Part shown: piece by piece, positions 8,565 to 18,358 of the stretch
How positions within the stretch are numbered: position 1 is the stretch's first letter
Layout of the letters: every line of letters starts with the position of its first letter
DNA from: Ponticoccus alexandrii
Lineage (GTDB): Bacteria; Pseudomonadota; Alphaproteobacteria; Rhodobacterales; Rhodobacteraceae
Assembly: GCF_016806125.1 (NCBI RefSeq)
Contig: NZ_CP047167.1
Coordinates: 1-64,000, forward strand
DNA length: 64,000 bases
Direction of reading: 5' to 3'
Made by a program: the position numbers and the translations under genes
The notes under the pieces: model-generated
What the model was told of the DNA's origin: nothing
Database searches by the model: none
What the model saw: only the letters and a program-made list of their open reading frames with translations

Positions 8565-10070
8565 ATGAGCGGAAACCTGATACAGATAGACGATGTCGCG
8601 CGCAGTTTCGGGGGGGTGCGCGCGCTCAAGGGCGTATCCCTGACCATCGGGCGAGGCACGGTGCACGGGCTGCTCGGCGAGAATGGCGCGGGCAAATCGA
8701 CGCTTGTGCGGATCATCGCGGGACTGGACCAGCCGAGCAGCGGATCGGTCAGCTTCGAGGGCGAAACCCTGCGGGATGCCGATGTCCGGGCGATGGAGGA
8801 GCGCGGCGTCTTCCTTGTCACGCAGGAGCCGATGATCGTCGGCTCGATGACGGTTGCGGACAACCTGATGCTCGGGCGCTGGCCCGGCAGCGCCGGCTTC
8901 GTGCGCGAGCGCGAGATGTTCGCCCGCGCCGCCGAGTTCCTTGCCGACATGGGGCTGGATGCCCGCGCCCCGGCGGATACGCTGGGCGCGGTGGACCGGC
9001 GCAAGCTCAACATCCTGCGCGCGCTGCACAGCGGCGGCAAACTGATCATCCTCGACGAGCCGACAACCGACCTGACCATCGGCGACAAGCGGCAGCTTTT
9101 CGAGTTCATGACAGAGCTCAAGAAAAGCGGTGTCTCGTTCCTGTTCATCTCGCACTACAACGAGGAAATCCTCGAAATCTGCGACGAGGTTTCGGTGCTG
9201 CGCGATGGCCGCATGATCGGCCACAACCGCAGCGTGGCGGGCATGAGTTCGGACCAGCTGAGCGAAATGGTCGTGGGACGCGACGTGTCGCTTTTCCGCC
9301 GCGCGGGTGGGCAAGGCGGCGGCATCGCTTGGCAGATCCGCGACATCCGTGCGCGCGGGCTGGACGTGAAGGCGCTCGACATCGCCGAGGGCGAGATCGT
9401 GGGCTTTGCGGGCCTGCCGGGATCGGGCGCAAAGGAGCTGGGTCAGGCGCTTTATGGCCTGCTGCCCGGCGCATCGGGTCAGGTGATGCATCGCGGGCGC
9501 GGCATAGCGCTTGCCGCCGATCCGGCGGTTGCGCTGGACAGCGGCATTGCCTTTCTAGCTGAGGACCGCCTGCGGGACGGCTTCGTCGGCATCCAGTCGG
9601 TGGCCGAGAACATCGCCCTGTCCAGCCTTGCCGCCGTGTCGCGGGGTGGCTGGGTCTCGAGGCGGGCCGAGCGCGAGCTGGTGGCGCGGTTCTCGAAGAT
9701 CTTCGAGATCAAGGCCGCCTCGCAGCAGACCGCAGTGGGCACGTTGAGCGGCGGCAACCAGCAAAAGGTTTGCCTGTCGCGGCTGATGGCCACCAAGCCG
9801 CAGCTCATCATCCTGAACGAGCCGACGCGCGGGATCGACGTCGGCGTCAAGGAAGAGGTGCACCGCTCGGTCGACCGCATGACGCAGACCGGCGTATCGG
9901 CCATCGTGATCACCTCGGACATCGACGAGATGCTGCGCGTGGTCGATCGCGTCGTGATGTTCGCCGACGGGCGTATCGTTGCCGAGGCCCCCGCGGCCCG
10001 GCTGACCAAGGAAACAATCTTCGAAACCGCCTATTCGGCAGATGGCGCGCACCATCTGCTGTCGGCGTGA
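8565..10070 (+). CDS. Ribose-type ABC transporter ATP-binding protein (two ATPase domains)
   Basis: The protein has 501 residues with tandem ATPase domains as in RbsA/XylG. Domain 1 has Walker A GENGAGKST and Walker B LIILDEPTTDLT; domain 2 has a degenerate P-loop (FAGLPGSGAKELGQALYG), signature LSGGNQQKV and Walker B LIILNEPTRGIDVG. Degeneracy in one site is usual for this family. The ATG at 8565 lies after AGGAGGAGCGGAG; the preceding AAGCAGGAGGAGCG is nearly the same as the leader of the HisD-like gene. It acts on the cytoplasmic face of the inner membrane and powers uptake with the permease that follows. Confidence 0.93.
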   Translation: MSGNLIQIDDVARSFGGVRALKGVSLTIGRGTVHGLLGENGAGKSTLVRIIAGLDQPSSGSVSFEGETLRDADVRAMEERGVFLVTQEPMIVGSMTVADNLMLGRWPGSAGFVREREMFARAAEFLADMGLDARAPADTLGAVDRRKLNILRALHSGGKLIILDEPTTDLTIGDKRQLFEFMTELKKSGVSFLFISHYNEEILEICDEVSVLRDGRMIGHNRSVAGMSSDQLSEMVVGRDVSLFRRAGGQGGGIAWQIRDIRARGLDVKALDIAEGEIVGFAGLPGSGAKELGQALYGLLPGASGQVMHRGRGIALAADPAVALDSGIAFLAEDRLRDGFVGIQSVAENIALSSLAAVSRGGWVSRRAERELVARFSKIFEIKAASQQTAVGTLSGGNQQKVCLSRLMATKPQLIILNEPTRGIDVGVKEEVHRSVDRMTQTGVSAIVITSDIDEMLRVVDRVVMFADGRIVAEAPAARLTKETIFETAYSADGAHHLLSA

Positions 10071-10092
10071 ACCGGATGAGGGAACCAGAACA

Positions 10093-11094
10093 ATGAACAT
10101 GAAATCGAGTGTCGCAGAGGCGCCTCCCGGGTTTCGCGGGATCGGCGGGGGGATCACGCTTCAGGGCGTGTTGAAACATATCGTCTGGATCTGGCTGGTA
10201 GCGCTGGTCATCCTTTTCGGAGCGTTGAACAGCTTTTTCCTGACCGGTGCGAACCTCAACAACATCCTGACGCAGGCCACGGTGCTGGGCCTGCTGGCGC
10301 TGGCCGCCGCGCTGCCGCTGCTGGTGGGCGAGATCGACCTGTCCATCGCCGGCAACATGGGGATTTCCTCGGCCATCGGCGCGCTCAGCATCGCGCAGTT
10401 CGGGCTGCCGGCGGGGGTTGGCGTGCTCGTGGGACTTGGGGTCGCGACGCTGATCGGCTTCATCAACGGCATCTGCGTCACCCGCTTCCGCATGGTCTCG
10501 CTCATCGAGACGCTGGGCATGATGATCATTCTTCAGGGCGCGCTTCTGGCGATCACCCGAGGCTCGACCATCGTGGATTTCACCGATGGCTATCTCTGGC
10601 TGGGTCAGGCCTATGTGGGCGGTTTCCCGGTGATGCCCGGGGTGCTCTTCGTATCCTTCATCGCCATGGCGATCCTGCTGCGGCGCACCATCTTCGGGCG
10701 CATGCTCTACGCCACGGGGGGCAATACCGCCGCCGCCGCCGTGGCCGGCATCCGGGTGAACCGCATCAAGGTTGCCGCCTACACGCTGTCGGGGCTAATC
10801 GCGGGGCTTGCGGGCTACATGCTTGCGGCGTGGCAGATGGCGATCACCTCGGATCAGGGGTCGAACTTCCTGCTCTATTCCATCGCCGCGCCGATCATCG
10901 GCGGTGTCAGCGTGTTCGGCGGGCGCGGCAATGCCTTCGGCATCCTTGGCGGCGTGCTGCTACTGACGGTGATCAGCGCCGGGCTTGCCATCGTCAACGT
11001 GCCCTCATTCTACGTCGAGATGACCGGCGGATTCCTGATCTTCATCGCTGTTGCCGTGGACGCCCTGCGCGTGCGCGCAGCCAGCCGTTCCTGA
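10093..11094 (+). CDS. Ribose-type ABC transporter permease
   Basis: The 333-residue polytopic membrane protein belongs to the RbsC/BPD_transp_2 family. Conserved segments include LPLLVGEIDLSIAGNMGISS and APIIGGVSVFGGRGNAFGIL. ATG at 10093 follows GAGGGAA, 22 bp after the ATPase stop. It forms the channel for the substrate delivered by the binding protein. Confidence 0.92.
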   Translation: MNMKSSVAEAPPGFRGIGGGITLQGVLKHIVWIWLVALVILFGALNSFFLTGANLNNILTQATVLGLLALAAALPLLVGEIDLSIAGNMGISSAIGALSIAQFGLPAGVGVLVGLGVATLIGFINGICVTRFRMVSLIETLGMMIILQGALLAITRGSTIVDFTDGYLWLGQAYVGGFPVMPGVLFVSFIAMAILLRRTIFGRMLYATGGNTAAAAVAGIRVNRIKVAAYTLSGLIAGLAGYMLAAWQMAITSDQGSNFLLYSIAAPIIGGVSVFGGRGNAFGILGGVLLLTVISAGLAIVNVPSFYVEMTGGFLIFIAVAVDALRVRAASRS

Positions 11095-11109
11095 CGAATG
11101 GGTCGAGAC

Positions 11110-11851
11110 ATGAAACTGGATTTCACCGGCGCGCGGATGCTTGTCGCCGCCGGTGCCGGGGGCATCGGCTGGGCCACCACCCACGCCTTTTCCGATGCCG
11201 GCGCGCGGATGCATATCTGCGACATCGACGAGGCGGCGCTGGCCCGACGGGCACAGTCGCTGACCGGGCTCGAGACCTCCTGCACGGATGTGTCACGCCC
11301 CGAGCAGGTCGAGGCGGTGTTCGACGCCATCACCCGGCGTTTCGGCGAACTGGACATGCTGGTCAACAATGCCGGGATCGCCAGGCCGACCAAGCCGGTG
11401 GGCGAAGTCACCGACGAGGAATGGGCGGCAACGCTCTGGGTCAATATCTCGGGGCAGTTCTACTGCGCACGCGGCGCGGCTGATGAAGCCGCAGGGGCAT
11501 GGCGCGATCGTCAATATCTCGTCCACCGCAGGGCGCATGGGCATGCCGATGCGTATGCCCTATTCGACCACGAAATATGCGGTGCGCGGGCTGAGCGACG
11601 CGCTTGCGGTCGAGTTGGGCGAGTTCGAGATCCGCGTCAACTCGATTCTGTCAGGGCTGAGCGACGGGCCGCGCGGCGCAAGCGTGGTGGCCGCGCAGGC
11701 CGATGCGGCTGGGATCACGCCGCAGGATTACCTGTCCGCGATGCTGCACAATATCTCAATGCACTCGATGATCCGCACCGAAGAGATCGCCTCGGCTGTG
11801 CTGTTTCTGGCCTCTGAACAGGCGCGCCATGTCACCGGCCAGTCGCTCGGG
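11110..11851 (+). pseudogene. Short-chain dehydrogenase/reductase, frameshifted and cut by an IS
   Basis: The N-terminal half has the Rossmann motif (VAAGAGGIGWATTHAFSDAG) and MLVNNAGIARP. The second half, in another frame, has ISSTAGRMGMPMRMPYSTTK with the YxxxK active site (Tyr-Ser-Thr-Thr-Lys) and FLASEQARHVTGQSLG near the C-terminus. One extra base near 11478 (CGGCGCGGCTG where CGGCGCGCTG keeps frame) causes the shift. The last residues are replaced by IS sequence from about 11852. It was probably the last gene of the transporter operon and oxidised or reduced the imported polyol. It is doubly damaged, so inactivation is more likely here than in the other frameshifted genes. Confidence 0.85.
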
Positions 11852-11872
11852 TGTCAATCGGCATCCAAAAAT
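11852..11872. repeat. Possible IS21-type terminal scrap between SDR and ISL3
   Basis: About 20 bp beginning TGTCAATCGGCATCC separates the SDR coding sequence from the start of the ISL3 element. It resembles the ends of IS21-family elements as I remember them, which would make this the first of three successive insertions. The evidence is thin. Confidence 0.22.
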
Positions 11873-13370
11873 GGCTCTGTCGCGCATTTGGTGCAGTTGA
11901 GTTGCCAGAACGCTATATCTCGGCGAACTTGATGGAGGTTGCCGATGGGTTCATGGTTTTCGCGACAAGATTTTCTACCGGCAGGGTTGAAGGCCGACCA
12001 GGTTGAGCTTGATGGCAACAGGATCCGGGTCCACGCCCGTTCCCTGGATGCCTCGGCAGCATGTCCCCGCTGCGGCACGGTCTCTCGTCATGTCCACAGC
12101 AAGCATTGGCGTCGGCCAGCCGATCTCCCCGCCCATGGCCGAGAAGTTGAACTGGTGCTGCTGGTTCGTCGATTTCGTTGCCGCGCAGTAAGTTGCCTAA
12201 CGAAGATTTTTTCAGAACAGTTCCGACCTGATGTCGCACGGCCACATGCCCGCCGGACGTCACGCTTGCAGGAACTGGTGCGTCACATCGGCATTGCTCT
12301 CGGTGGGCGCCCCGCGCAGGCGCTTGCCGGACGGCTTTTGCTGCCGGTAAGCAAAGATACGTTCCTGCGAAGCGTTCGGGCGAAGACCGAGGGGGCTGTC
12401 GCGGACCCCCGCGTGGTGGGTATCGACGACTGGGCATGGCGTAAGGGACAGCGCTACGGCACGCTGATCTGCGATCTCGAACGGCGGAAGGTCATCGATC
12501 TGCTGCCCGACCGGGAGCCCGCCACTGTGGAAGCGTGGCTCCGCGCGCGTCCCGAGATCGAGGTTGTTGCCCGTGATCGCAATGGTGGCTACGGCGGTGC
12601 CACCGCGCGTGCCCTGCCGGACGCGGTTCAAGTCGCGGATCGTTGGCATCTGTTAGAGAATGCAAGTACCGCCTTCCTGGCCGCCGCGCAGCGGAACATG
12701 CCAGCCATTCGCAAGGCTATCGGGGTAGAGATCCTCGATCCGAGGCTTTTGACGGCAGCGGAAAGGCTGCAATTCGAGGGTTTTCAAAGGCGCCAGCAGA
12801 CCAATCACATGGTCCGCCGAATGGCAGACGAGGGTGTTCCCATCAAGCGTATCGTGCGCCTGACCGGGCTGAGCCGCGGCTTGGTCCGCCAGATCACCCG
12901 CGGTGAGCGAGAAGATGTTTTCCGCATCCGCGAGAGTAGCTTGACCGCTTGGTTGCCTCGGCTGGAGCGGGAGTGGAGCGGCGGATGTCGTAATGGCGCA
13001 GAACTCTGGCGCCGGTTACGGGCTGATGGATTTCAAGGCAGTCTCCGGGTCGTCGGCGAGTGGGCAACACGTCAGCGCCGCGCCGAACAAGCGGTGCCGT
13101 CCGGAACAAGAAAGTCGCCACCTGCCCGAAGGATCGCGCGGCTCCTGACAATGGGTCGAGATCATCTGACTCGTGCCGATGCAATCCAGGTCGCGCGGAT
13201 CGAAGCGGCGCTACCAGTTCTGGCAACTGCCAGGGAACTGACCGACCGATTCACTGACATGGTGCGAAACGCCCGTGAGAATGCCCTGGCCGCCTGGCTC
13301 GACGAAGCCGAGGACAGCATGCTCTCATCTTTCGCCCGTGGCCTTCGTAGCGACCAGGCCGCAGTTGCCG
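11873..13370 (+). mobile_element. ISL3-family insertion sequence, right end missing
   Basis: The left end GGCTCTGTCGCGCATTTGG at 11873 matches typical ISL3 termini. The transposase gene follows. The right end and right repeat are absent because an IS3 element begins at 13371 and no ISL3 sequence resumes after it. No target duplication can therefore be checked. Confidence 0.8.
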
Positions 13371-13378
13371 CTGAATAG
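11945..13378 (+). pseudogene. ISL3-family transposase, C-terminus truncated
   Basis: ATG at 11945 follows a GGAGG site. The N-terminal zinc-ribbon-like segment (CPRCGTVSRHVHSKHWRR) and the ISL3 DDE core (VVGIDDWAWRKGQRYGTLICDLE, VARDRNGGYGGATARALPDAVQVADRWHLLEN) are present. The frame closes within the left repeat of the IS3 element just after SFARGLRSDQAAVAAE, where full-length members continue for several dozen residues including the final catalytic glutamate region (normally near NGQVEGQVNRLK). It is therefore expected to be inactive. Confidence 0.88.
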
Positions 13379-13430
13379 CCCCATGGTTCGTGGACGCCTT
13401 CTTCCCTAATTTTGAGGCAAGGAGGCCACG

Positions 13431-13700
13431 ATGGGCAAAGGCAACTACAGCGATGAGTTCAAGCGGGACGCGGTCGCGCAAATCACCGAGCGGGGCTACC
13501 CGGTTGCGGAGGTGGCGCAACGGCTCGGGGTGAGCCAGCACTCTCTCTATGCATGGAAGCGGAGGTTCGCGAAGGCGTCGTCCGGCGAGGCTGAGAAGGA
13601 TGCCGAGATCCGGCGCCTGAAGCGGGAGCTGACACGGATGACGGAGGAGCGCGACATCCTAAAAAAGGCCACCGCTTATTTCGCCAGGGATGCAAAGTGA
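13431..13700 (+). CDS. IS3-family transposase OrfA
   Basis: The 89-residue helix-turn-helix protein (YSDEFKRDAVAQITERGYPV, LGVSQHSLYAWKRRF) ends in a coiled-coil segment (EAEKDAEIRRLKRELTRMTE). The run AAAAAAG at 13661-13667 is a classical -1 slippery site and orfB lies in the -1 frame, so an OrfAB fusion by programmed frameshifting is expected. The stop overlaps the GTG start of orfB. Confidence 0.9.
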   Translation: MGKGNYSDEFKRDAVAQITERGYPVAEVAQRLGVSQHSLYAWKRRFAKASSGEAEKDAEIRRLKRELTRMTEERDILKKATAYFARDAK

Positions 13701-14571
13701 GATACGCGTTCGTGGCCGAGCATCGCGGACAGTTCTCGGTGCGGGCGATGTGCCGGTGCCTGCGCCTCCAGCCGAGCGGCTTCTACGCTTGGATGAAGGC
13801 TCCGCTGAGCAGGCGGGCCTTGGAAGACAAGCGTCAGACTGAGCTGATCCGGCAAGCCTGGTCCGACAGCGGCAAGGTTTCTGGCTATCGCAAGCTGCAT
13901 GACGACCTGCTCGATCAGGGCGAGAGCATCTGTCCGAACCGTGTTGCGCGTCTGGCCAAGCTGGCTGGCATCAAGGCCGAGATCGGCTACCGGCGCCGAC
14001 CAGGACATTATGGCGGCAAGCCTTCGATCGTGGTGGACACACCCTGGATCGACAGTTCGACGTGGAGGCCCCGGACCGGGCCTGGGTGACCGACATCACC
14101 TACATCCGGACGCTGGAGGGCTTCGCTTACCTCGCCGTGGTCATCGACCTCTACTCCCGCCGTGTGGTCGGCTGGTCGATGCAAAGCCGCCAGACGACCG
14201 ACGTCGTATTGCAGGCCCTGCACATGGCCGTCTGGCGCCGAAAGCCGAAGGTCAGGGTGCTTATCCACTCGGACCAGGGCAGCCAGTTCACCAGCATGGA
14301 TTGGGCAGCGTTCCTGCGGGCCCACAATCTTGAGCACTCGATGAGCCGCCGTGGGAACTGTCACGCCAACGCCGTCGCGGAGAGCTTCTTCAACCTGCTC
14401 AAGCGCGAGCGGATCAGGCGCCGGACCTACAGAACCCGCGAGGAAGCACGGCGAGACGTGTTCGATTACATCGAGATGTTCTACAACCCGAAGCGCAAGC
14501 ACGCGAGGAACGGGATGCTGTCCCCCGTCGAGTTCGAACGGCAGCGGAAACTGAGAGCCGAAGGCGTCTAA
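13697..14571 (+). pseudogene. IS3-family transposase OrfB, frameshifted
   Basis: The first part (MRYAFVAEHRGQFSVRAMC, SGFYAWMKAP, GYRRRPGHYGGKPSIVVD) and the DDE integrase core (RAWVTDITYIRT, IHSDQGSQFTS, SMSRRGNCHANAVAESFF) are in different frames. One A is missing near 14038 (GACACACC where GACAACACC restores DNTLDRQFDVEAPDRAW). All three catalytic residues are present, so only this one base keeps it from being intact. Confidence 0.85.
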
Positions 14572-14590
14572 GAAACGTGGGGCTATTCAG

Positions 14591-14973
14591 CCTTGGCCGA
14601 CAGCTATTCACATCATGAAGAGAGACTTCTCTCCCGGTTTGAGTTCCAACATTGCCGTCCCAGTCATTCGCGCTTCCGACATTCCCACGGGATAGCCCAG
14701 GGCAATTGCGCCGCCATTCGGATCCATTCGAGGATCGTCATCTGCGATTCCGAGATCGCGCAGAGCGGCCTGTCCGTCGTCAGCGGTTTTGGGACAGATG
14801 ACGACCGGATCTAAGAGAGGGTCTGGTTCATCTTGGCTGGATTGTGCTTCAGGTTTGCGATGAAGCAAGCGTCTCGTTTCAATGGTCTCTCGGCTTATCC
14901 CTTCTCGTTGCTTCAGGGTGATCTGAACGCGCCCGTCCATCCTGGCGCAGGTGGCGGATTGCGGCGCGGAGAC
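14591..14973 (-). pseudogene. Thiolase (acetyl-CoA acyltransferase) C-terminal scrap in a 383-bp gap
   Basis: On the minus strand at about 14775-14640 the frame reads ALRDLGIADDDPRMDPNGG followed by AIALGYPVGMSEARMTGTAM. This is the late conserved block of thiolases (usual form NPNGGAIALGHPLGASGAR), and the DDPR spacing is reminiscent of PcaF-type beta-ketoadipyl-CoA thiolases. Substitutions such as His to Tyr in the active-site motif and the missing remainder show it is a dead fragment. The rest of the gap, up to the manC stop at 14974, shows no gene. Confidence 0.65.
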
Positions 14974-16428
14974 TTACCCCTTGGCGCCCTGTCCGCGCGA
15001 ATAGACGTCCTCGTAGCGGACGATGTCATCCTCTCCAAGATAGGCGCCGGTCTGGACCTCGATCAGAACCATGGGCAGTTTGCCCGGGTTCTCCATCCGG
15101 TGCACCGCGCCGAGCGGGATGTAGACAGACTGGTTTTCTGTCACCAGCTTCACCTCATCATCGATGGTGATCCGCGCGGTGCCTTCCACCACGATCCAGT
15201 GTTCGGCGCGGTGGTGATGGCTTTGCAGGGACAGCGCCGCGCCGGGGTTTACGACGATCCGCTTGACCTGGAAGCGCTGACCGGCGCCGAGGCATTCGAA
15301 CCACCCCCAGGGGCGGTAGTCACGCGGCAGCGTCTCGGCCTGCGACACCTCCCGCGCCTTGAGGATCGCGACGGCCTGTTTGACCTCCTGGGTCTGATCC
15401 CGATGCGCCACCAGCACCGCATCCGGCGTCGCGATGGCAACGATGTTGTCGAGCCCGATCCCCACCAGCTGCTGGTCCGGATCCTCTGCGCGCAGCAGGG
15501 TCTCGCGGCAATTTATGGCGGTCGCGCCGGGCGAGGTTACGACACCGTTCTCGTCCCGCACGCCTTCACGCCAGACCGCTTCCCAGCTGCCAAGGTCAGA
15601 CCAGTCGCCGCCATAGGGCACAACGCTGAGGTTCCGGGCCTTTTCCATGATCGCGTAGTCGATGGACAGGTCCGGCAGGCGGTCCCATGGCTTCGGCGCG
15701 AGGCGCGTGAAATGCAGATCCTGTTCGGCCTGGGCCACGGCCTCGCGGGTGATCTCGAGCATCTCGGGCGCATGGTTCTCGAAGGCGGCGATCAACGTCC
15801 GCGTGGTGAAAAGGAAGATGCCCGCGTTCCACAGGTGCCGCCCCCCCGCCACAAGGGCCTGCGCGGTCTGCAGATCGGGCTTTTCCACGAACCCGTCCAG
15901 CGGCTGCGCCACCGGGGCGAAATCCGCGCCGGGATCTTGCGACAGAGCCAGCCAGCCATAGCCCGTTTCAGGCCGGGTCGGGCGGATGCCGAAGGTCACG
16001 ATCCGCCCCTCGCGGGCCACCGGAACCGCCGCCGCCACCGCGCCGCGGAAGCGCTCGGCATCCGCGATCACATGGTCCGACGGGGCCACCAACATCAGCT
16101 GCTCCTGCCCGCCGTGCCGCGCCTCGAGGATCAGGGCGCCCGCGAGGATGGCCGGGGCCGTGTTGCGCGCCGCAGGTTCGATGATCGTGGCCGCCGCTTC
16201 AAGATCGATGGCCGCAAGCTGTTCGCTGACCACGAAGCGATAATCCGATCCGGTCACCAGAAGCGGTGCGCCGAACGCGGGCCGCGCCAGTCGAAGCGCC
16301 GAGGCCTGAAACAGGCTGTGGCCGCCGGTCTGAAGCGCGAATTGCTTGGGATAGCTCTTGCGCGACAGCGGCCACAGACGGGTTCCGGACCCGCCGCACA
16401 GCAGCAGAGGATGAATGATGTCTGTCAT
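14974..16428 (-). CDS. manC: Mannose-1-phosphate guanylyltransferase / mannose-6-phosphate isomerase
   Basis: The 484-residue bifunctional enzyme makes GDP-mannose. The nucleotidyltransferase domain begins with LLCGGSGTRLWPLSRKSYPK and includes DGFVEKPD and GGDWSDLGSW. The C-terminal cupin isomerase domain has YRPWGWFECLGAGQRFQVK and SLQSHHHRAEHWIVVEGTA. Length is standard for ManC/AlgA/CpsB. ATG at 16428 follows GGGAGACGAC. It is the last gene of the minus-strand polysaccharide unit kpsE-kpsT-RTX-glf-rmlC-manC. It implies a mannose- or fucose-type residue in the glycan; no GDP-sugar-modifying enzyme is in the window. Confidence 0.95.
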   Translation of the reverse strand: MTDIIHPLLLCGGSGTRLWPLSRKSYPKQFALQTGGHSLFQASALRLARPAFGAPLLVTGSDYRFVVSEQLAAIDLEAAATIIEPAARNTAPAILAGALILEARHGGQEQLMLVAPSDHVIADAERFRGAVAAAVPVAREGRIVTFGIRPTRPETGYGWLALSQDPGADFAPVAQPLDGFVEKPDLQTAQALVAGGRHLWNAGIFLFTTRTLIAAFENHAPEMLEITREAVAQAEQDLHFTRLAPKPWDRLPDLSIDYAIMEKARNLSVVPYGGDWSDLGSWEAVWREGVRDENGVVTSPGATAINCRETLLRAEDPDQQLVGIGLDNIVAIATPDAVLVAHRDQTQEVKQAVAILKAREVSQAETLPRDYRPWGWFECLGAGQRFQVKRIVVNPGAALSLQSHHHRAEHWIVVEGTARITIDDEVKLVTENQSVYIPLGAVHRMENPGKLPMVLIEVQTGAYLGEDDIVRYEDVYSRGQGAKG

Positions 16429-16530
16429 GTCGTCTCCCGGTTGAGGCGCAGTCTTGCGGCACAGCCCAATGCCCAGCCTACCCGCAACATGGGGTTCAGT
16501 TAAGACAATTTCTTGGTGCCGCCGTGAAGC

Positions 16531-17091
16531 CTATGCGCCGTAGACGAAGGGGGTTTCGATGGCCCGCAGCGGCGGCGCCGCAGCATCCTTGTCAGACAGG
16601 ACCGGCTCGCAGGTCATGCCCCAGTCGATGCCAATCCCGGGATCGTCGAAACGCACCGCGCGATCACAGTCCGGGGCATAATGCGCAGTGCACTTGTAGG
16701 CGATTTCCGTGTCCGGCTGGCGCGTGACAAAGCCGTGAAGAAAGCCTTCGGGGATCAGCAACTGCAGCCCGTTCTCGAAACTCAGGTCATAGCCGACCCA
16801 TTGGCCGAATGTCGGGCTGCCCGCCCGGATATCCACCGCCACGTCGAACAGGGCACCGCGCGCGCAGCGCACCAGCTTGGCCTGGGCGTGGGGCGGTGTC
16901 TGGAAATGCAGCCCCCGCAGCGTGCCAGCCGCCTCGGACATGGAATGGTTGTCCTGAACGAAGTCTATGTCGATGCCCTGCGCCAGAAGGGTCTGGCGGT
17001 TCCAGCTTTCGGCGAAGAAACCGCGCACATCGCCAAATCGCTTGGGTTCCAGCAGAAGGACCCCGTCCAGCGCCGTCTTGGTGATCTTCAT
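16531..17091 (-). CDS. rmlC: dTDP-4-dehydrorhamnose 3,5-epimerase
   Basis: The 186-residue cupin has the conserved active-site regions FVQDNHSMSEAAGTLRGLHFQ (split here by eye around the catalytic His), FDVAVDIRAGSPTFGQWVG, and YKCTAHYAPDCDRAVRFDD. ATG at 17091 (MKITKTALDG) follows AAGGGG; the longer open frame upstream is not supported. It catalyses the third step of dTDP-L-rhamnose synthesis. rmlA is about 8 kb away on the other strand, and rmlB and rmlD are absent from the window, so the pathway needs genes elsewhere. Confidence 0.93.
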   Translation of the reverse strand: MKITKTALDGVLLLEPKRFGDVRGFFAESWNRQTLLAQGIDIDFVQDNHSMSEAAGTLRGLHFQTPPHAQAKLVRCARGALFDVAVDIRAGSPTFGQWVGYDLSFENGLQLLIPEGFLHGFVTRQPDTEIAYKCTAHYAPDCDRAVRFDDPGIGIDWGMTCEPVLSDKDAAAPPLRAIETPFVYGA

Positions 17092-17143
17092 GTCAGCCCC
17101 TTCTGCACGGGAGGCCCTGTGTCGCCCCGCTGGGAACACCCTG

Positions 17144-18358
<1,215 letters not shown>

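Larger units (their letters stand above)
13371..14590 (+). mobile_element. IS3-family insertion sequence (about 1220 bp)
   Basis: Terminal inverted repeats are visible: CTGAATAGCCCCATGG at 13371 and CTGAATAGCCCCACG read inward from 14590. Two overlapping reading frames encode orfA and orfB. No direct target repeat flanks it (CCG on the left, CCT on the right), and the interrupted ISL3 does not resume, so the right-hand flank was probably replaced by an IS-mediated deletion. Confidence 0.88.

Noticed and set aside
13661-14089. Treating the orfB frame break as a second programmed frameshift
   Set aside because: The usual slippery site is at 13661-13667 between orfA and orfB. The break near 14038 has no slippery sequence and is explained by one missing A.
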